A stretch of DNA of 64,000 nt from Mycolicibacterium sp. CH28 (GTDB taxonomy: Bacteria; Actinomycetota; Actinomycetes; Mycobacteriales; Mycobacteriaceae): assembly GCF_004745805.1 (NCBI RefSeq), contig NZ_SRLQ01000014.1, positions 1 through 64,000 of the forward strand, in the 5' to 3' direction. Positions 9,216 through 17,815 of this stretch are shown here, one piece after another (position 1 is the stretch's first letter; every line of letters starts with the position of its first letter). A program made the position numbers and the translations under genes. A model generated the notes under the pieces. The model saw only the letters and a program-made list of their open reading frames with translations. It was not told where the DNA came from and did not search any database.

Positions 9216-10156
9216 GGACCGGTGTCTCGGTGTCTCCGCGCTGAGCAGCCAGGATAAGGCAGTCGGCGGGTGGTTAGTCTTAACTGGCCACCAGCGGGAT
9301 GCTTCAATCTGGGCTTCGACACGGGTCTGAGGTTGTGATGCCGAAACTTCCGATCGTGTGCCTCTCGTGGGACATGTCGCGCCTCGGACCGGCGTGCACC
9401 ACGTATCAACCTCGGGCGTCCGCACGAAGGGGGTGCCCTGCTAGGAGCGTGCTCGCTCGCGGCGCGCCGGCAGCTGTGCGATGCCGAGCACGCAGCGACC
9501 AGTCGCGCAGCGGTTGTCGACATCAGCGGCCGACTGGTCGGCTACGCCGAATTCCCCAACGGCACCCGGCCATAGGTTGACATGTGGGTAGCTCGTGAAC
9601 CGACTTCACCGCCAGCAGTTGCTCACGTGTGAATCGGTGCGGCCGGCGTCCACGGTGTTGCCATCGCCACGCGCGCTGTGAAAGGCATAAATTAGGTTCC
9701 TGGGATTAGCTTGTGGCTCAGTGGGAAGGTCCAGGTAAAGAGTTTGTGTCCAGTGGCGTGGAGCAGGTTGGTGGACAGCGGCGGACAAGCGGGCTCGTTG
9801 ATCCGTGCCCACCTGCGTGCGTTATCAGACCGTTCGATATCCACAGTGCCAAAGGTACTGTTCGCCACGCGCGGTAGCAGACTACACGCATCTCCCGGCG
9901 CCGCTGTTGTTGGATCCGTGCTCAGGGAAACGACCTGCTGCGCACCTTGGCCGTTGCGCAACTCCAGACCCCGGCCGTCGTGGACACTGTGCGCTTCGTA
10001 GCGAGAGCTATCGAGGTATAGCGTGGTAGCGGTGGTGAGGTCAACTGGGCTTGCTCTCGCTGCTCGAGGATTGATTCTCATGGCGATGGACCAGCGCGGT
10101 TCGCTTGAATGAACCGTAATGTGAAGCCACAAGGTGAGGGGAGCCGAGAGATCGTT
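9216..10156. other. Decayed, gene-poor stretch before the methyltransferase gene
   Basis: About 940 bases with no gene I can name. The left half is probably further IS debris, because short translated pieces break up in every frame. The right half contains one open frame on the minus strand, listed separately. Bases 10100-10156 are the upstream region of the methyltransferase gene. Confidence 0.5.
9692..10132 (-). CDS. Hypothetical open frame, doubtful
   Basis: A 146-codon open frame that reads toward the IS debris. I do not recognise it. Codons look moderately coding-like (third positions mostly G or C), and the C-terminal part has an aromatic stretch near HKLFTWTFP. No convincing ribosome site precedes either in-frame ATG (10132 or 10081). 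It could be the stump of a polysaccharide gene cut by the neighbouring insertions, or chance. Confidence 0.22.
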   Translation of the reverse strand: MWLHITVHSSEPRWSIAMRINPRAARASPVDLTTATTLYLDSSRYEAHSVHDGRGLELRNGQGAQQVVSLSTDPTTAAPGDACSLLPRVANSTFGTVDIERSDNARRWARINEPACPPLSTNLLHATGHKLFTWTFPLSHKLIPGT

Positions 10157-11164
10157 ATGAAGACTGAAGCGTTAGCTTGCCGAAAATTGAGTGACGTTGT
10201 CGTTGCCCAACTTGTGTGCCCCTGCTGCAGAGGGGAACTGGCTACCTCAGCAAGAGCGTTCATCACTTGTCAATCTTGTCAAGCGAAATTTCCGATCGTG
10301 GACGGAATCCCAATTCTGATAGACGACAAGAATAGTGTGTTCGCGGTCAGCGATTTTGTGTCACGGCGAGACACGTATTTTTCCACCAGCCCGCCGCTCA
10401 AGCAGAGGTTGCGCGGCTTTATTCCTTCATTGAGCCGGAACATCAAGGCCGAGGAAAACTACGCCAACTTCGCAAGCCTCCTGAGGGAAAGTGCCGCTGC
10501 CGCCAAGCCACGTGTGCTGATCCTCGGCGGCAGTATCATGGGCGAGGGAATGGGCTCTTTGCTGAGTCGTTCGGATATTGAGTTCGTTGAATCGGATGTC
10601 GCCTTCGGGCCGCGCACGGGCATCATCTTGGATGGGCACGCCATTCCGTTCTCGGACAGCTCATTCGATGGGATAATTGTGCAAGCGGTTTTGGAGCACG
10701 TAGTTGACCCCTACAGGGTTGTCGATGAAATACACCGAGTGTTGAAGGACGACGGAATCGTATACTCAGATACGCCTTTCATGCAGCAGGTTCATGGTGG
10801 GCCGTACGATTTCACTCGATTTACGCACTTAGGGCATCGGCGCTTGTTCCGAAAATTCGACGAGATTGGCAGTGGAGCTGTGTGCGGCACGGGCATGGCA
10901 CTGGCCTGGTCTTACAAATTCTTCCTGATGAGCATGACGAATAATAAAATTGCACGTAAGTTGCTTGCAACATTTGCGGCGTTTACTTCGTTTTTTTTGA
11001 AATACCTCGACTACTTGACCATTGATAACTCTGCGTCCTTGGATGCGGCTTCCGGATATTGGTTCATTGGTCGCAAAAGTTCAGCGACGCTGAGTGATAG
11101 AGAATTGCTACTCGCGTATCGCGGGGTTGGTCGTGCTGCTGGGATCGGTGAGATCACTGGCTGA
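10157..11164 (+). CDS. SAM-dependent methyltransferase with N-terminal zinc-ribbon (Trm112-like) domain
   Basis: A 335-residue protein. Residues about 20-60 form a Trm112-like segment with two Cys pairs (CPCC and CQSC) followed by FPIVDGIPILID. The class I methyltransferase domain follows at about 120-250, with a glycine-rich VLILGGSIMGEG in place of motif I, DGHAIPFSDSSFDGIIVQAVLEHV (type-11 motif) and a DPYRVVDEIHRVLKDDG helix. Such proteins often methylate sugars or lipids during glycan assembly, which suits this locus, but the substrate is unknown. The ATG at 10157 follows GAGAG, whereas an in-frame ATG 48 bases earlier has no ribosome site. The base composition is clearly less GC-rich than the window average. 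Its last 11 bases overlap the end of the convergent glycosyltransferase gene. Confidence 0.75.
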   Translation: MKTEALACRKLSDVVVAQLVCPCCRGELATSARAFITCQSCQAKFPIVDGIPILIDDKNSVFAVSDFVSRRDTYFSTSPPLKQRLRGFIPSLSRNIKAEENYANFASLLRESAAAAKPRVLILGGSIMGEGMGSLLSRSDIEFVESDVAFGPRTGIILDGHAIPFSDSSFDGIIVQAVLEHVVDPYRVVDEIHRVLKDDGIVYSDTPFMQQVHGGPYDFTRFTHLGHRRLFRKFDEIGSGAVCGTGMALAWSYKFFLMSMTNNKIARKLLATFAAFTSFFLKYLDYLTIDNSASLDAASGYWFIGRKSSATLSDRELLLAYRGVGRAAGIGEITG

Positions 11165-12284
11165 CTCGCCCGGCAATCATTAGGCGCCCATAGACCGCCA
11201 TGTACTTGTCACGCATCGTGGAAATGTCATATTCCCACGATTTTGTCCTGCCATTCTTGCGTAGTTTATCGGCTAGCGGGGGAGACTGAATCAGCGTCGC
11301 TATTTTCTCGGCGAGCTGCTCGTCGGAGCCGGATTCGAAAAGTAGCCCGTCCTTCCCGTCGGTCACGATATTCGCGGGGCCGTCTATGTTCGAGGCGATG
11401 ACCGGCAGGCCTGCGGCCATCGCCTCGACTAGCGCCAGCCCAAAGCCTTCCCACCGAGACGGCAAAACAAATATGCTCGCATCGGCGAGTAGGGTCGCTA
11501 TGTCGGTTCTGCCTTGTACAAAATGAACTCGACTGCTCAACTGCAGACTGGAAGTCAATGCCTCCAGCATCGGCATCGTCCGCAAATCGCCGGTCGCAGG
11601 GCTGCCCACGAATGTGCACTCGACGTCTAGCCCGCGATCAACGCACCGCTTGAGTGCTCGGAGGAGTACGTCCTGCCCCTTTTTTTCCGGGAAAAGCCGC
11701 CCAACAGATATTATTTTCACCCTCGTCCCCAACGGTTGAGCCGAGACGGAACTGAAGAGCGAAATTGGCACTCCATTTTCAATCTGCTCAACCCGCTCGA
11801 TTTTTAGCGAGCGAGCCTCGTCGGCAACCGCTCGCGAGATCGCGATAGTCACGTCGATCATTGAGTTATGGAACAGTACGCCTGGAGGATTTATGCGGAT
11901 GTTCGTATCGTGAAGCGTATGCGCCAATTTAACATCGAATTTTAGAACTCGGCAGAGTGCCGACCAATATTTCGATCCATGGTTGTGGGAATGTATAACG
12001 GATACACGGTGCGAGTGAATAATCCTTATTAGATCGAGTAGATATCTTGGATTTCTGCTGCTCTCTGGCCGGCTGAGATAGTATGTGGGCGCCGAGGTTG
12101 AATCGAGTTCCGCGGCCAAGTCACGATCGACACGGTCGTTCATAACGACGACAATTTGTGGAATCTCCGGCGTCCCAGCACAACTCTTGATGAAGTCGAT
12201 CAGCAAACGCTCGGCACCGCCGACCTCAAGAGAGGAGATCAGGTGCATGACTGCGGAGCCCCGAGATGAAAAATCTCGACTCAT
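11154..12284 (-). CDS. GT4-family glycosyltransferase
   Basis: A 376-residue GT-B transferase. It opens with VMHLISSLEVGGAERLL, the glycine-rich acceptor-side loop typical of family 4. The C-terminal donor domain has ISVGRLFPEKKGQDVLL, FVQGRTDIATLLADA and SRWEGFGLALVEAMAAGLPVIAS. The ATG at 12282-12284 lies 19 bases after the gmd stop, so the two are almost certainly co-transcribed; a longer start inside gmd is possible but would overlap it. Like the neighbouring methyltransferase it has lower GC than the genes around it, consistent with acquisition as a block. The sugar transferred is unknown; a product of the Gmd or AlgD branch is a reasonable guess. Confidence 0.82.
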   Translation of the reverse strand: MSRDFSSRGSAVMHLISSLEVGGAERLLIDFIKSCAGTPEIPQIVVVMNDRVDRDLAAELDSTSAPTYYLSRPESSRNPRYLLDLIRIIHSHRVSVIHSHNHGSKYWSALCRVLKFDVKLAHTLHDTNIRINPPGVLFHNSMIDVTIAISRAVADEARSLKIERVEQIENGVPISLFSSVSAQPLGTRVKIISVGRLFPEKKGQDVLLRALKRCVDRGLDVECTFVGSPATGDLRTMPMLEALTSSLQLSSRVHFVQGRTDIATLLADASIFVLPSRWEGFGLALVEAMAAGLPVIASNIDGPANIVTDGKDGLLFESGSDEQLAEKIATLIQSPPLADKLRKNGRTKSWEYDISTMRDKYMAVYGRLMIAGRVSQ

Positions 12285-12303
12285 GAAAATCCGTCGATCG
12301 TCG

Positions 12304-13353
12304 TCAGATTGAGCCAGTGATCGTCGGCGTGTGCCACGAGGGGAGTTGAACCTTATCCACCCACGGTTGACCGGCATGCTTAAGCGCTTCAATATCAGCG
12401 TCGACCATCAGGCGAGCGAGCGGCCGGCCGTGCACTGTGGGGGTCCATCCGAGTCGGTCGCGTGCCCTGCTGGGATCACCGATCAGCGCGTCCACTTCGG
12501 TGGGACGGATGTAACGTTCGTCAAAGCGGACGTGGTCTTCCCATGCGAGGTCGGCATGTCCAAATGCTTCCTCAACGAAGTTCCGGACCGTAATGCCTGT
12601 GCCGGTCGCCAAGACGTAATCGGCCGGTTCGTCAGCTTGGAGCATCCGCCACATACCTTCGACATATTCAGGTGCATAACCCCAGTCTCGGGTCGAGTCG
12701 AGATTGCCCAGATAGACGTGCTGCTGCAGCCCCGCTTTGATGGCAGCAACAGCTCTGGTGATCTTGCGTGTCACGAAAGTCTCGCCACGGCGAGGCGATT
12801 CGTGATTGAACAGGATTCCGTTTGCTGCGAACATGCCGTAGGCCTCGCGGTAATTCTTGGTAATCCAATAGCTGTACAGTTTTGCAGCTGCGTAGGGGGA
12901 GCGCGGATAGAACGGTGTGTTCTCGTCCTGCGGTGGCGGCGTCGCGCCGTAGAGCTCTGAGGACGATGCCTGATAGAAGCGTGTTTCGATACCAGACAGA
13001 CGCACAGCCTCGAGCATCCGGACGGTTCCGGTGCCGGTGGTATCAGCGGTGTGTTCGGGTTCATCGAACGACACTCGGACGTGCGATTGCGCGGCGAGGT
13101 TGTATACCTCGTCAGGTTCGATACGAGCGAGCAGGGAGACCATGCGGGCGCCGTCGCTGAGATCGCCGTAGTGTAGGAACATCCGCGCATCGGCCGCGTG
13201 CGGGTCGACGTACAAATGGTCGATACGAGACGTATTGAAGGTTGAGGCGCGGCGTATCAGGCCATGGACCTCATACCCTTTGCTCAATAACAGTTCTGCT
13301 AGATAGGATCCATCTTGTCCTGTGATGCCAGTGATCAGTGCGCGCTTGCTCAT
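12304..13353 (-). CDS. gmd: GDP-mannose 4,6-dehydratase
   Basis: A 349-residue short-chain dehydrogenase/reductase-type enzyme. It converts GDP-mannose to GDP-4-keto-6-deoxymannose, the precursor of GDP-fucose, GDP-rhamnose or related 6-deoxy sugars. The NADP-binding TGITGQDG is at residues 8-15, the substrate motif ASSSELYG around 129-136, the catalytic Tyr154 and Lys158 in YAAAK, and NHESPRRGETFVTRK is the diagnostic Gmd stretch. Length matches the family. Its ATG overlaps the stop of the upstream Wzc-like gene (ATGA), so translation is coupled. No GDP-fucose synthase or reductase lies within the window, so the final sugar cannot be stated. Confidence 0.95.
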   Translation of the reverse strand: MSKRALITGITGQDGSYLAELLLSKGYEVHGLIRRASTFNTSRIDHLYVDPHAADARMFLHYGDLSDGARMVSLLARIEPDEVYNLAAQSHVRVSFDEPEHTADTTGTGTVRMLEAVRLSGIETRFYQASSSELYGATPPPQDENTPFYPRSPYAAAKLYSYWITKNYREAYGMFAANGILFNHESPRRGETFVTRKITRAVAAIKAGLQQHVYLGNLDSTRDWGYAPEYVEGMWRMLQADEPADYVLATGTGITVRNFVEEAFGHADLAWEDHVRFDERYIRPTEVDALIGDPSRARDRLGWTPTVHGRPLARLMVDADIEALKHAGQPWVDKVQLPSWHTPTITGSI

Positions 13354-14888
13354 TGGTCTTCAGAATCCGGTGTATTGGCTTTGGAAGGCTCGCGAAGCTT
13401 GGCCATATCCCGATCGGCAATCGCGTTGCCATTTGCTTGGGCGTGATCTGGAACCACCACATCGGTATGCAGCGTTAGGTCAGCTACGCGCTCGGTCGTG
13501 GAAGGTGTGCTGGCGTGCTCCCGCCAGCTGTTGTCGGGGCGGTAGTAACTGTAGCTATAGCCGTACTCGGTACCGCTTCGCGCGGATGTCATTGTGAATG
13601 CGGCACCCAGCACCGTCGCTCCAACGTCCCTGAGATTCCCGATAGCGTGCGCCAGATGCTCCCGCTTGGTCTGGCCCTGCCTCACCATGATTAGCGCGCC
13701 GTCTGAGGTAGCGCAAAGTAACGCACTATCGGTGACCGCCAACAACGGCGGGGAATCGATAATTACGTAGTCGAATCGCTCCCGCAGTTCACCCAAGACA
13801 TTCTTGGCGGCTTGTGATCCGAGAAGCTCGCTCGGATTCGGGGGAGTTACGCCCGAGGTCAAGGCCGTCAAGTTGGTGAAAGTGGTTGTCTGCAGAACTT
13901 CAGACAGAGCGACCGAACCGCTAAGCACGGTGCTGAACCCCACCGATCCGACGAGGCCGAGATATTTGTCGACCGATGGCCGGCGCAGATCGCCGTCGAC
14001 CAACACGACGTCGTGTTCGGCCTCAGCGAGCGCCAACGCAACGTTTATCGCTGTGGTGGACTTGCCTTCACCGGGAGACGCGCTGGTGACCACGATCACC
14101 CGTGGTGGGTTGTCCACCGAAAGAAACTGCAAATTCGTGCGTAGCTTGCGGAAAGATTCCGCGACTGACGAAATGTTTCCTTCGAACGAGATTGCAGGCT
14201 TTCGGCGAAGTTCCTTGTCAATTGGGATAGCGCCGACCACTCCGACACCGGTGATCGTCTCAAGGGTGCTCCGATCCTTGACGGTGTTGTCCAATCGGTC
14301 CCGAACGAGAGCGAGACCCACCCCGAGCGCCAGGCCCCCAGCAATGCCAGCCAACAGATTGCGCAACTTCTTGGGTGTGACGGGACTGGTAGGAAGAGTC
14401 GCCCGTTGTTCGACGATTACACGCGCATTCGGTATAGTGCCCCCTCCCGGGGGAGTCTCTAATTCGCGGACCATTTGCACGAATTCGTCAGATAGCGCGT
14501 TTGCGACGTCACGTGCGCGCGTGGGGGATGTATCAAGCACCGAGACGTCGATGAGCACGGTGTTCAGCTTCGACGAGGCTTTGACCTTGGCCCGCAGAGC
14601 GCTAGCCGGCATGTCTAGATTGAGACGGTCGATAGTGCGCTGCGCCAGGGTTTCGCCCATGAGCAGCTGGGTGTAGGACAGGACCCGTTCCTGAGAAAGA
14701 CGGTTTCCCTGGTATAGATCCGTCATCGATGATCCAGCAGACGCCGAGACGTAGAGCTGCGTCGATGCCTGGTACTGCGGGGCTGTCGTCAGCGTGTACG
14801 CGATCGCGGCCAAGACTGCCACGAGCATCGTCGCGCAGACCGTAATCCACCGTGTCCGCAGTGCTTTGACGTAGTCCAGAAGATTCAC
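13350..14888 (-). CDS. Wzc-like polysaccharide co-polymerase with bacterial tyrosine kinase domain
   Basis: A 512-residue membrane protein. A Wzz chain-length domain is bounded by membrane segments at about residues 14-34 and 177-196. A cytosolic BY-kinase follows, with Walker A SPGEGKST (271-278), Walker A' VLVDGDLRRP (295-304) and Walker B VIIDSP (375-380). A C-terminal tyrosine cluster (Tyr442, 444, 446, 448, 449) is the expected autophosphorylation tail. Such proteins control the length and export of capsular polysaccharide through cycles of phosphorylation. Having both domains in one chain is the usual proteobacterial layout; many Firmicutes split them. The start is a GTG at 14886-14888. 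It lies 43 bases after the DUF4012 gene and overlaps gmd by four bases, forming an operon. Confidence 0.88.
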   Translation of the reverse strand: MNLLDYVKALRTRWITVCATMLVAVLAAIAYTLTTAPQYQASTQLYVSASAGSSMTDLYQGNRLSQERVLSYTQLLMGETLAQRTIDRLNLDMPASALRAKVKASSKLNTVLIDVSVLDTSPTRARDVANALSDEFVQMVRELETPPGGGTIPNARVIVEQRATLPTSPVTPKKLRNLLAGIAGGLALGVGLALVRDRLDNTVKDRSTLETITGVGVVGAIPIDKELRRKPAISFEGNISSVAESFRKLRTNLQFLSVDNPPRVIVVTSASPGEGKSTTAINVALALAEAEHDVVLVDGDLRRPSVDKYLGLVGSVGFSTVLSGSVALSEVLQTTTFTNLTALTSGVTPPNPSELLGSQAAKNVLGELRERFDYVIIDSPPLLAVTDSALLCATSDGALIMVRQGQTKREHLAHAIGNLRDVGATVLGAAFTMTSARSGTEYGYSYSYYRPDNSWREHASTPSTTERVADLTLHTDVVVPDHAQANGNAIADRDMAKLREPSKANTPDSEDQ

Positions 14889-14931
14889 TGACGCTTGCCG
14901 CTCTCTCGGTGTGTGCCATCGGCGCTGTTGC

Positions 14932-16770
14932 TCATCCTGCGCATTGCGGCACCGAGACCTTTGTGCTTATGGGACCTACCAGCGGCTGAATGGGAACACG
15001 CGGGGCACCCGGAACCGTGGGCTCGGAGAGGTGGAAGACGAACTCTTCCGTCTGTCCGGCAGGTATCACCGCCTGAGCTTCGAAGCTCGGGTGGCCCCGC
15101 TCGGTGTTATTGTAGATAACAATTTCACTGCCGTTAGCCGTTACGCTGATAAGTCTAGCGCCCTTGGTAGCCAGCAGGCGAACGGAACTAAACATGGTTC
15201 CCTTAGGAATAAGTCCTGCGCCGTGCTTAGGGGAGAAGCCAAGCCGTCCCGCAACATTATCCGGCAGGGATTCCGGATCGGATACGGTGTTTGTCAACCG
15301 AACCGTCACAGTCGATCTCCGGGTACCGCCGTAGCACCCAGTGGCGACGTATTCGATGTGCCGATCCAGATAGTAATCCAGCTTGTTGCCGCCGAGATTG
15401 TTGAGGACGACTTCGGCATACGGTGCCGGATCGTCGGGAATCGTGTGTGCCAGCGGCGTCTGTTCCAGCAGCGCCTGCTCCTCCGGGGAAGAGCTCCACA
15501 CCGCGATTCGGCGCTCGCTGACCGCCCTGCCTAGGGCCTCGAGCAGTGCCCGCGGGGACTTCACCTTGCCCACGATCTGTTTGACTACTTCGGCCGCGAT
15601 GGCTTGGAGGTACTTCTTGCGTGCGGTCTGATCCTTTTCTCCGGGATATCGGATATAGGCGGTAGATTCCGTCAGCTCGACTGCGTTGTCCTTCGTTACG
15701 GTTTCCCCATCCGGCAACACGACGGGGCCGGTAGCGCCGAGAATGTAGCTCAGCGCGACCGGGTCTATCGCGATAACCCCGTCGACGTTGATACCGGATT
15801 GCTGGGCCATCGATTTCCAAATTTGCGCCGCGTACGGAAAATGCGAGCTCTGATTGGAGTTTCGGTAATCAGTGGACGGGTTGGTGAACCCATACTGGTT
15901 GTCGAATTCGGGGCCGAGGCTGATAGGCGCGAAGTTCCTGTTGAAGTCGGTGTTTGGGGCCAGGGTGTCCACATCCGGCTTACCGTCGTCGAAACGCACC
16001 ACCCCGAACCCCCCGAGCAGGCCGCCAGTACCCCGAGCTTCCGCGTTGGTTTGGAAGCCTATGAAATAGCTACGTGGACCATCCGCGCCCAACATTGATG
16101 GTGCCAGGCGCGCCGCGAGAGCGGTGTTGTTTAGGAGTTTTGCCAAATCTTTTGTCTGCGCCTGCAGTTGGGATCGAGCCTTGTCGATGGCGCCGAGGTA
16201 GCCGGGCTCTGAGATCGCTTGGGACTCGGTGTTAATCTGGGCGGCATCTGCCGCAATCTTGCGCAACACCGGCTCTTCATTGCGGAGCGCTATCACGTCC
16301 AGTCGGCCATCGGTGAGCAGATGGTTCGGCGAAACTGATGTGCCCGCATCTGCGATCGGCTTCAGTACGTTGGTAGCCAAGTTCAGCACCACGTCCGAAA
16401 TCTGCTGACCCGTCCTGAACGGGCTGCCCAGCCAGGGCACACCAGCGGCGATGTCCCATGGCAACGAGTGCGCTGCGTCGCGCGCCGCTTGGGCATGGGA
16501 CTGTGCATCGGCAGCGAAGCGTGACGCATCGGCGGTATTCCCCTGCAGCAGTGCGCTTTTGGACTGCTGACCGCTATTGCGTGCTTGTTCGAGATTTGAT
16601 TTTGCTGCGTACGCCTGGATACCAAGCCAAGCGCCAAGCCCGACCAGCAAGATCAATACCGCGAGCGAGGGCCAAACTACACCGCGGCGCTTGAACCACG
16701 GGTGCTCGCCATCGCTCTCATGGGTCAAAATGACATCGCCGCTGGCCGAACGTCGCGTATGAAATCCCAC
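14932..16770 (-). CDS. DUF4012 membrane-anchored protein
   Basis: A 612-residue protein with one transmembrane helix near residues 33-55, preceded by a basic cytosolic tail, so the bulk is extracytoplasmic. A helical segment (about 55-200) precedes the DUF4012 core, recognised by YFIGFQTNAEARGTGGLLGGFG and later DGVIAIDPVALSYIL. DUF4012 proteins are found in actinobacterial exopolysaccharide clusters and have some resemblance to LytR-CpsA-Psr context, but their activity is not established. The start is a GTG at 16768-16770 with GGGAA upstream. It is the first gene of the wzc-gmd-glycosyltransferase operon and is separated from the repeat-protein gene upstream by a terminator hairpin. Confidence 0.8.
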   Translation of the reverse strand: MGFHTRRSASGDVILTHESDGEHPWFKRRGVVWPSLAVLILLVGLGAWLGIQAYAAKSNLEQARNSGQQSKSALLQGNTADASRFAADAQSHAQAARDAAHSLPWDIAAGVPWLGSPFRTGQQISDVVLNLATNVLKPIADAGTSVSPNHLLTDGRLDVIALRNEEPVLRKIAADAAQINTESQAISEPGYLGAIDKARSQLQAQTKDLAKLLNNTALAARLAPSMLGADGPRSYFIGFQTNAEARGTGGLLGGFGVVRFDDGKPDVDTLAPNTDFNRNFAPISLGPEFDNQYGFTNPSTDYRNSNQSSHFPYAAQIWKSMAQQSGINVDGVIAIDPVALSYILGATGPVVLPDGETVTKDNAVELTESTAYIRYPGEKDQTARKKYLQAIAAEVVKQIVGKVKSPRALLEALGRAVSERRIAVWSSSPEEQALLEQTPLAHTIPDDPAPYAEVVLNNLGGNKLDYYLDRHIEYVATGCYGGTRRSTVTVRLTNTVSDPESLPDNVAGRLGFSPKHGAGLIPKGTMFSSVRLLATKGARLISVTANGSEIVIYNNTERGHPSFEAQAVIPAGQTEEFVFHLSEPTVPGAPRVPIQPLVGPISTKVSVPQCAG

Positions 16771-16842
16771 TCAGTTAAGTTCCCTGCTCGAACGTGGTCG
16801 GTACTCGGCGAGCGTAGCCACACCCGCTGGCTCCAAGCCAAA

Positions 16843-16884
16843 AACTACTCGTCAGTTGGCGGCGAGGCCAATTGGCGAGTAGTT
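16843..16884 (-). terminator. Terminator hairpin after the repeat-protein gene
   Basis: Two 18-base arms (16843-16860 and 16867-16884) are inverted repeats with two mismatches around a six-base loop. Read on the minus strand the stem is followed at once by a T-rich run. It lies just after the stop of the repeat-protein gene and before the DUF4012 gene, so it probably ends the first transcript. Confidence 0.7.
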
Positions 16885-16903
16885 CTTGCGGTAGAAACCG
16901 TTA

Positions 16904-17635
16904 CTAGGAGTTGAGGTACGGGCCGACCTTGAAGTTCTGAGCGACGGCGTAGGCGACGTTGTGAGTGGCGTCAGCAACCGCAGTGAAGAAATTACCGATG
17001 GGCGGGCCGATGACCGGGATGATGGCGATGGCCTCGCCGACGAGCTTTATGACTCCAGCTGTGGTGTCGAGAAAGCCCCAAACTAGCTGCGCACCGATCT
17101 GGACGGTGACTTTCGCCAGTGTCCCAATCGGACCCAGGGCGTTGGCGCTGGCGTTAGGCGCCGCCGTCCTCGCGCTGCTCGGCGCGGTCGGACCGCTTAC
17201 GGCAGCCTCTGGCGCGGTCGAGGTGCCCGAACCGGGAACCGATGCGCTAGGAGTCGACGAACCAGAACCTGCGGACCCGGAACCAGAGCTCGAGCTTCCT
17301 GGACGGGCAGAGTGTCCGCTGCCGCCGGTGGACGAGCTGCCGCCGGTGGACGAGCTGCCGCCGGTGGACGAGCTGCCGCCGGTGGACGAGCTGCCGCCGG
17401 TGGACGAGCTGCCGCCGGTGGACGAGCTGCCGCCGGTGGACGAGCTGCCGCCGGTGGACGAGCTGCCACTGCTGGAGGAATTGGACTTTTCCCCGGCCCC
17501 AGAACCAGTCTTATCCTGGGCGAAAGGGGCTAAGCCCGGTGCCGCATGAGCAACGACTGGCGACAGCGTGGCCGCGGCGCTCAATGCGACAGTAGCTAAG
17601 CCAACCTGAACTTTTTTGGATAGCGCAGAAGACAT
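16904..17635 (-). CDS. Secreted Ser/Thr/Gly-repeat protein, function unknown
   Basis: A 243-residue protein with a clear signal peptide (KKVQVGLATVALSAAATLSPVVAHAAPG, cleaved near residue 34). A low-complexity region of eight SSSTGG repeats follows, then a Pro/Ser/Ala-rich stretch. The conserved-looking C-terminal domain of about 75 residues is hydrophobic (LVWGFLDTTAGVIKLVGE, then IIPVIGPPIGNFF). I do not recognise a family. The Ser/Thr-rich part may be an extended, possibly glycosylated spacer that presents the C-terminal domain at the envelope. The ATG at 17633-17635 is preferred because it starts the signal peptide and follows a GGGGG. It is the first gene upstream of the capsule-like operon, on the same strand. 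Confidence 0.7.
   Translation of the reverse strand: MSSALSKKVQVGLATVALSAAATLSPVVAHAAPGLAPFAQDKTGSGAGEKSNSSSSGSSSTGGSSSTGGSSSTGGSSSTGGSSSTGGSSSTGGSSSTGGSSSTGGSGHSARPGSSSSGSGSAGSGSSTPSASVPGSGTSTAPEAAVSGPTAPSSARTAAPNASANALGPIGTLAKVTVQIGAQLVWGFLDTTAGVIKLVGEAIAIIPVIGPPIGNFFTAVADATHNVAYAVAQNFKVGPYLNS
17322..17465. repeat. Eight perfect tandem copies of an 18-bp unit
   Basis: The unit CCGCCGGTGGACGAGCTG is repeated eight times without a mismatch. It encodes SSSTGG on the minus strand. Perfect identity points to recent expansion or ongoing slippage. The region is open in more than one frame, which creates misleading long frames on the plus strand. Confidence 0.95.
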
Positions 17636-17815
17636 GATCCAAACCCCCGTATTGCCCGACGTCTTAAGTTGACGCGCAGTGAGCTGATAGTACCCAGGAT
17701 CCGATGGGGCGTCAACGGAACGCAGCACTTCAGTGGCAGACTTTCACCTGGCAACAACCTGTTTCCGGCTCCCCGCGTGAGGGTCCGGCAGCCCCTGGCT
17801 CCGGCAGCCGGAGCC

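Noticed and set aside
17322..17465. Tandem repeats considered as a CRISPR array
   Set aside because: Units are 18 bp and contiguous with no spacers; they encode SSSTGG in a secreted protein.
16965..17549. Plus-strand frame with an ELPPVD repeat
   Set aside because: It is the reverse reading of the SSSTGG repeat gene; the minus frame has a signal peptide, a ribosome site and a terminator.
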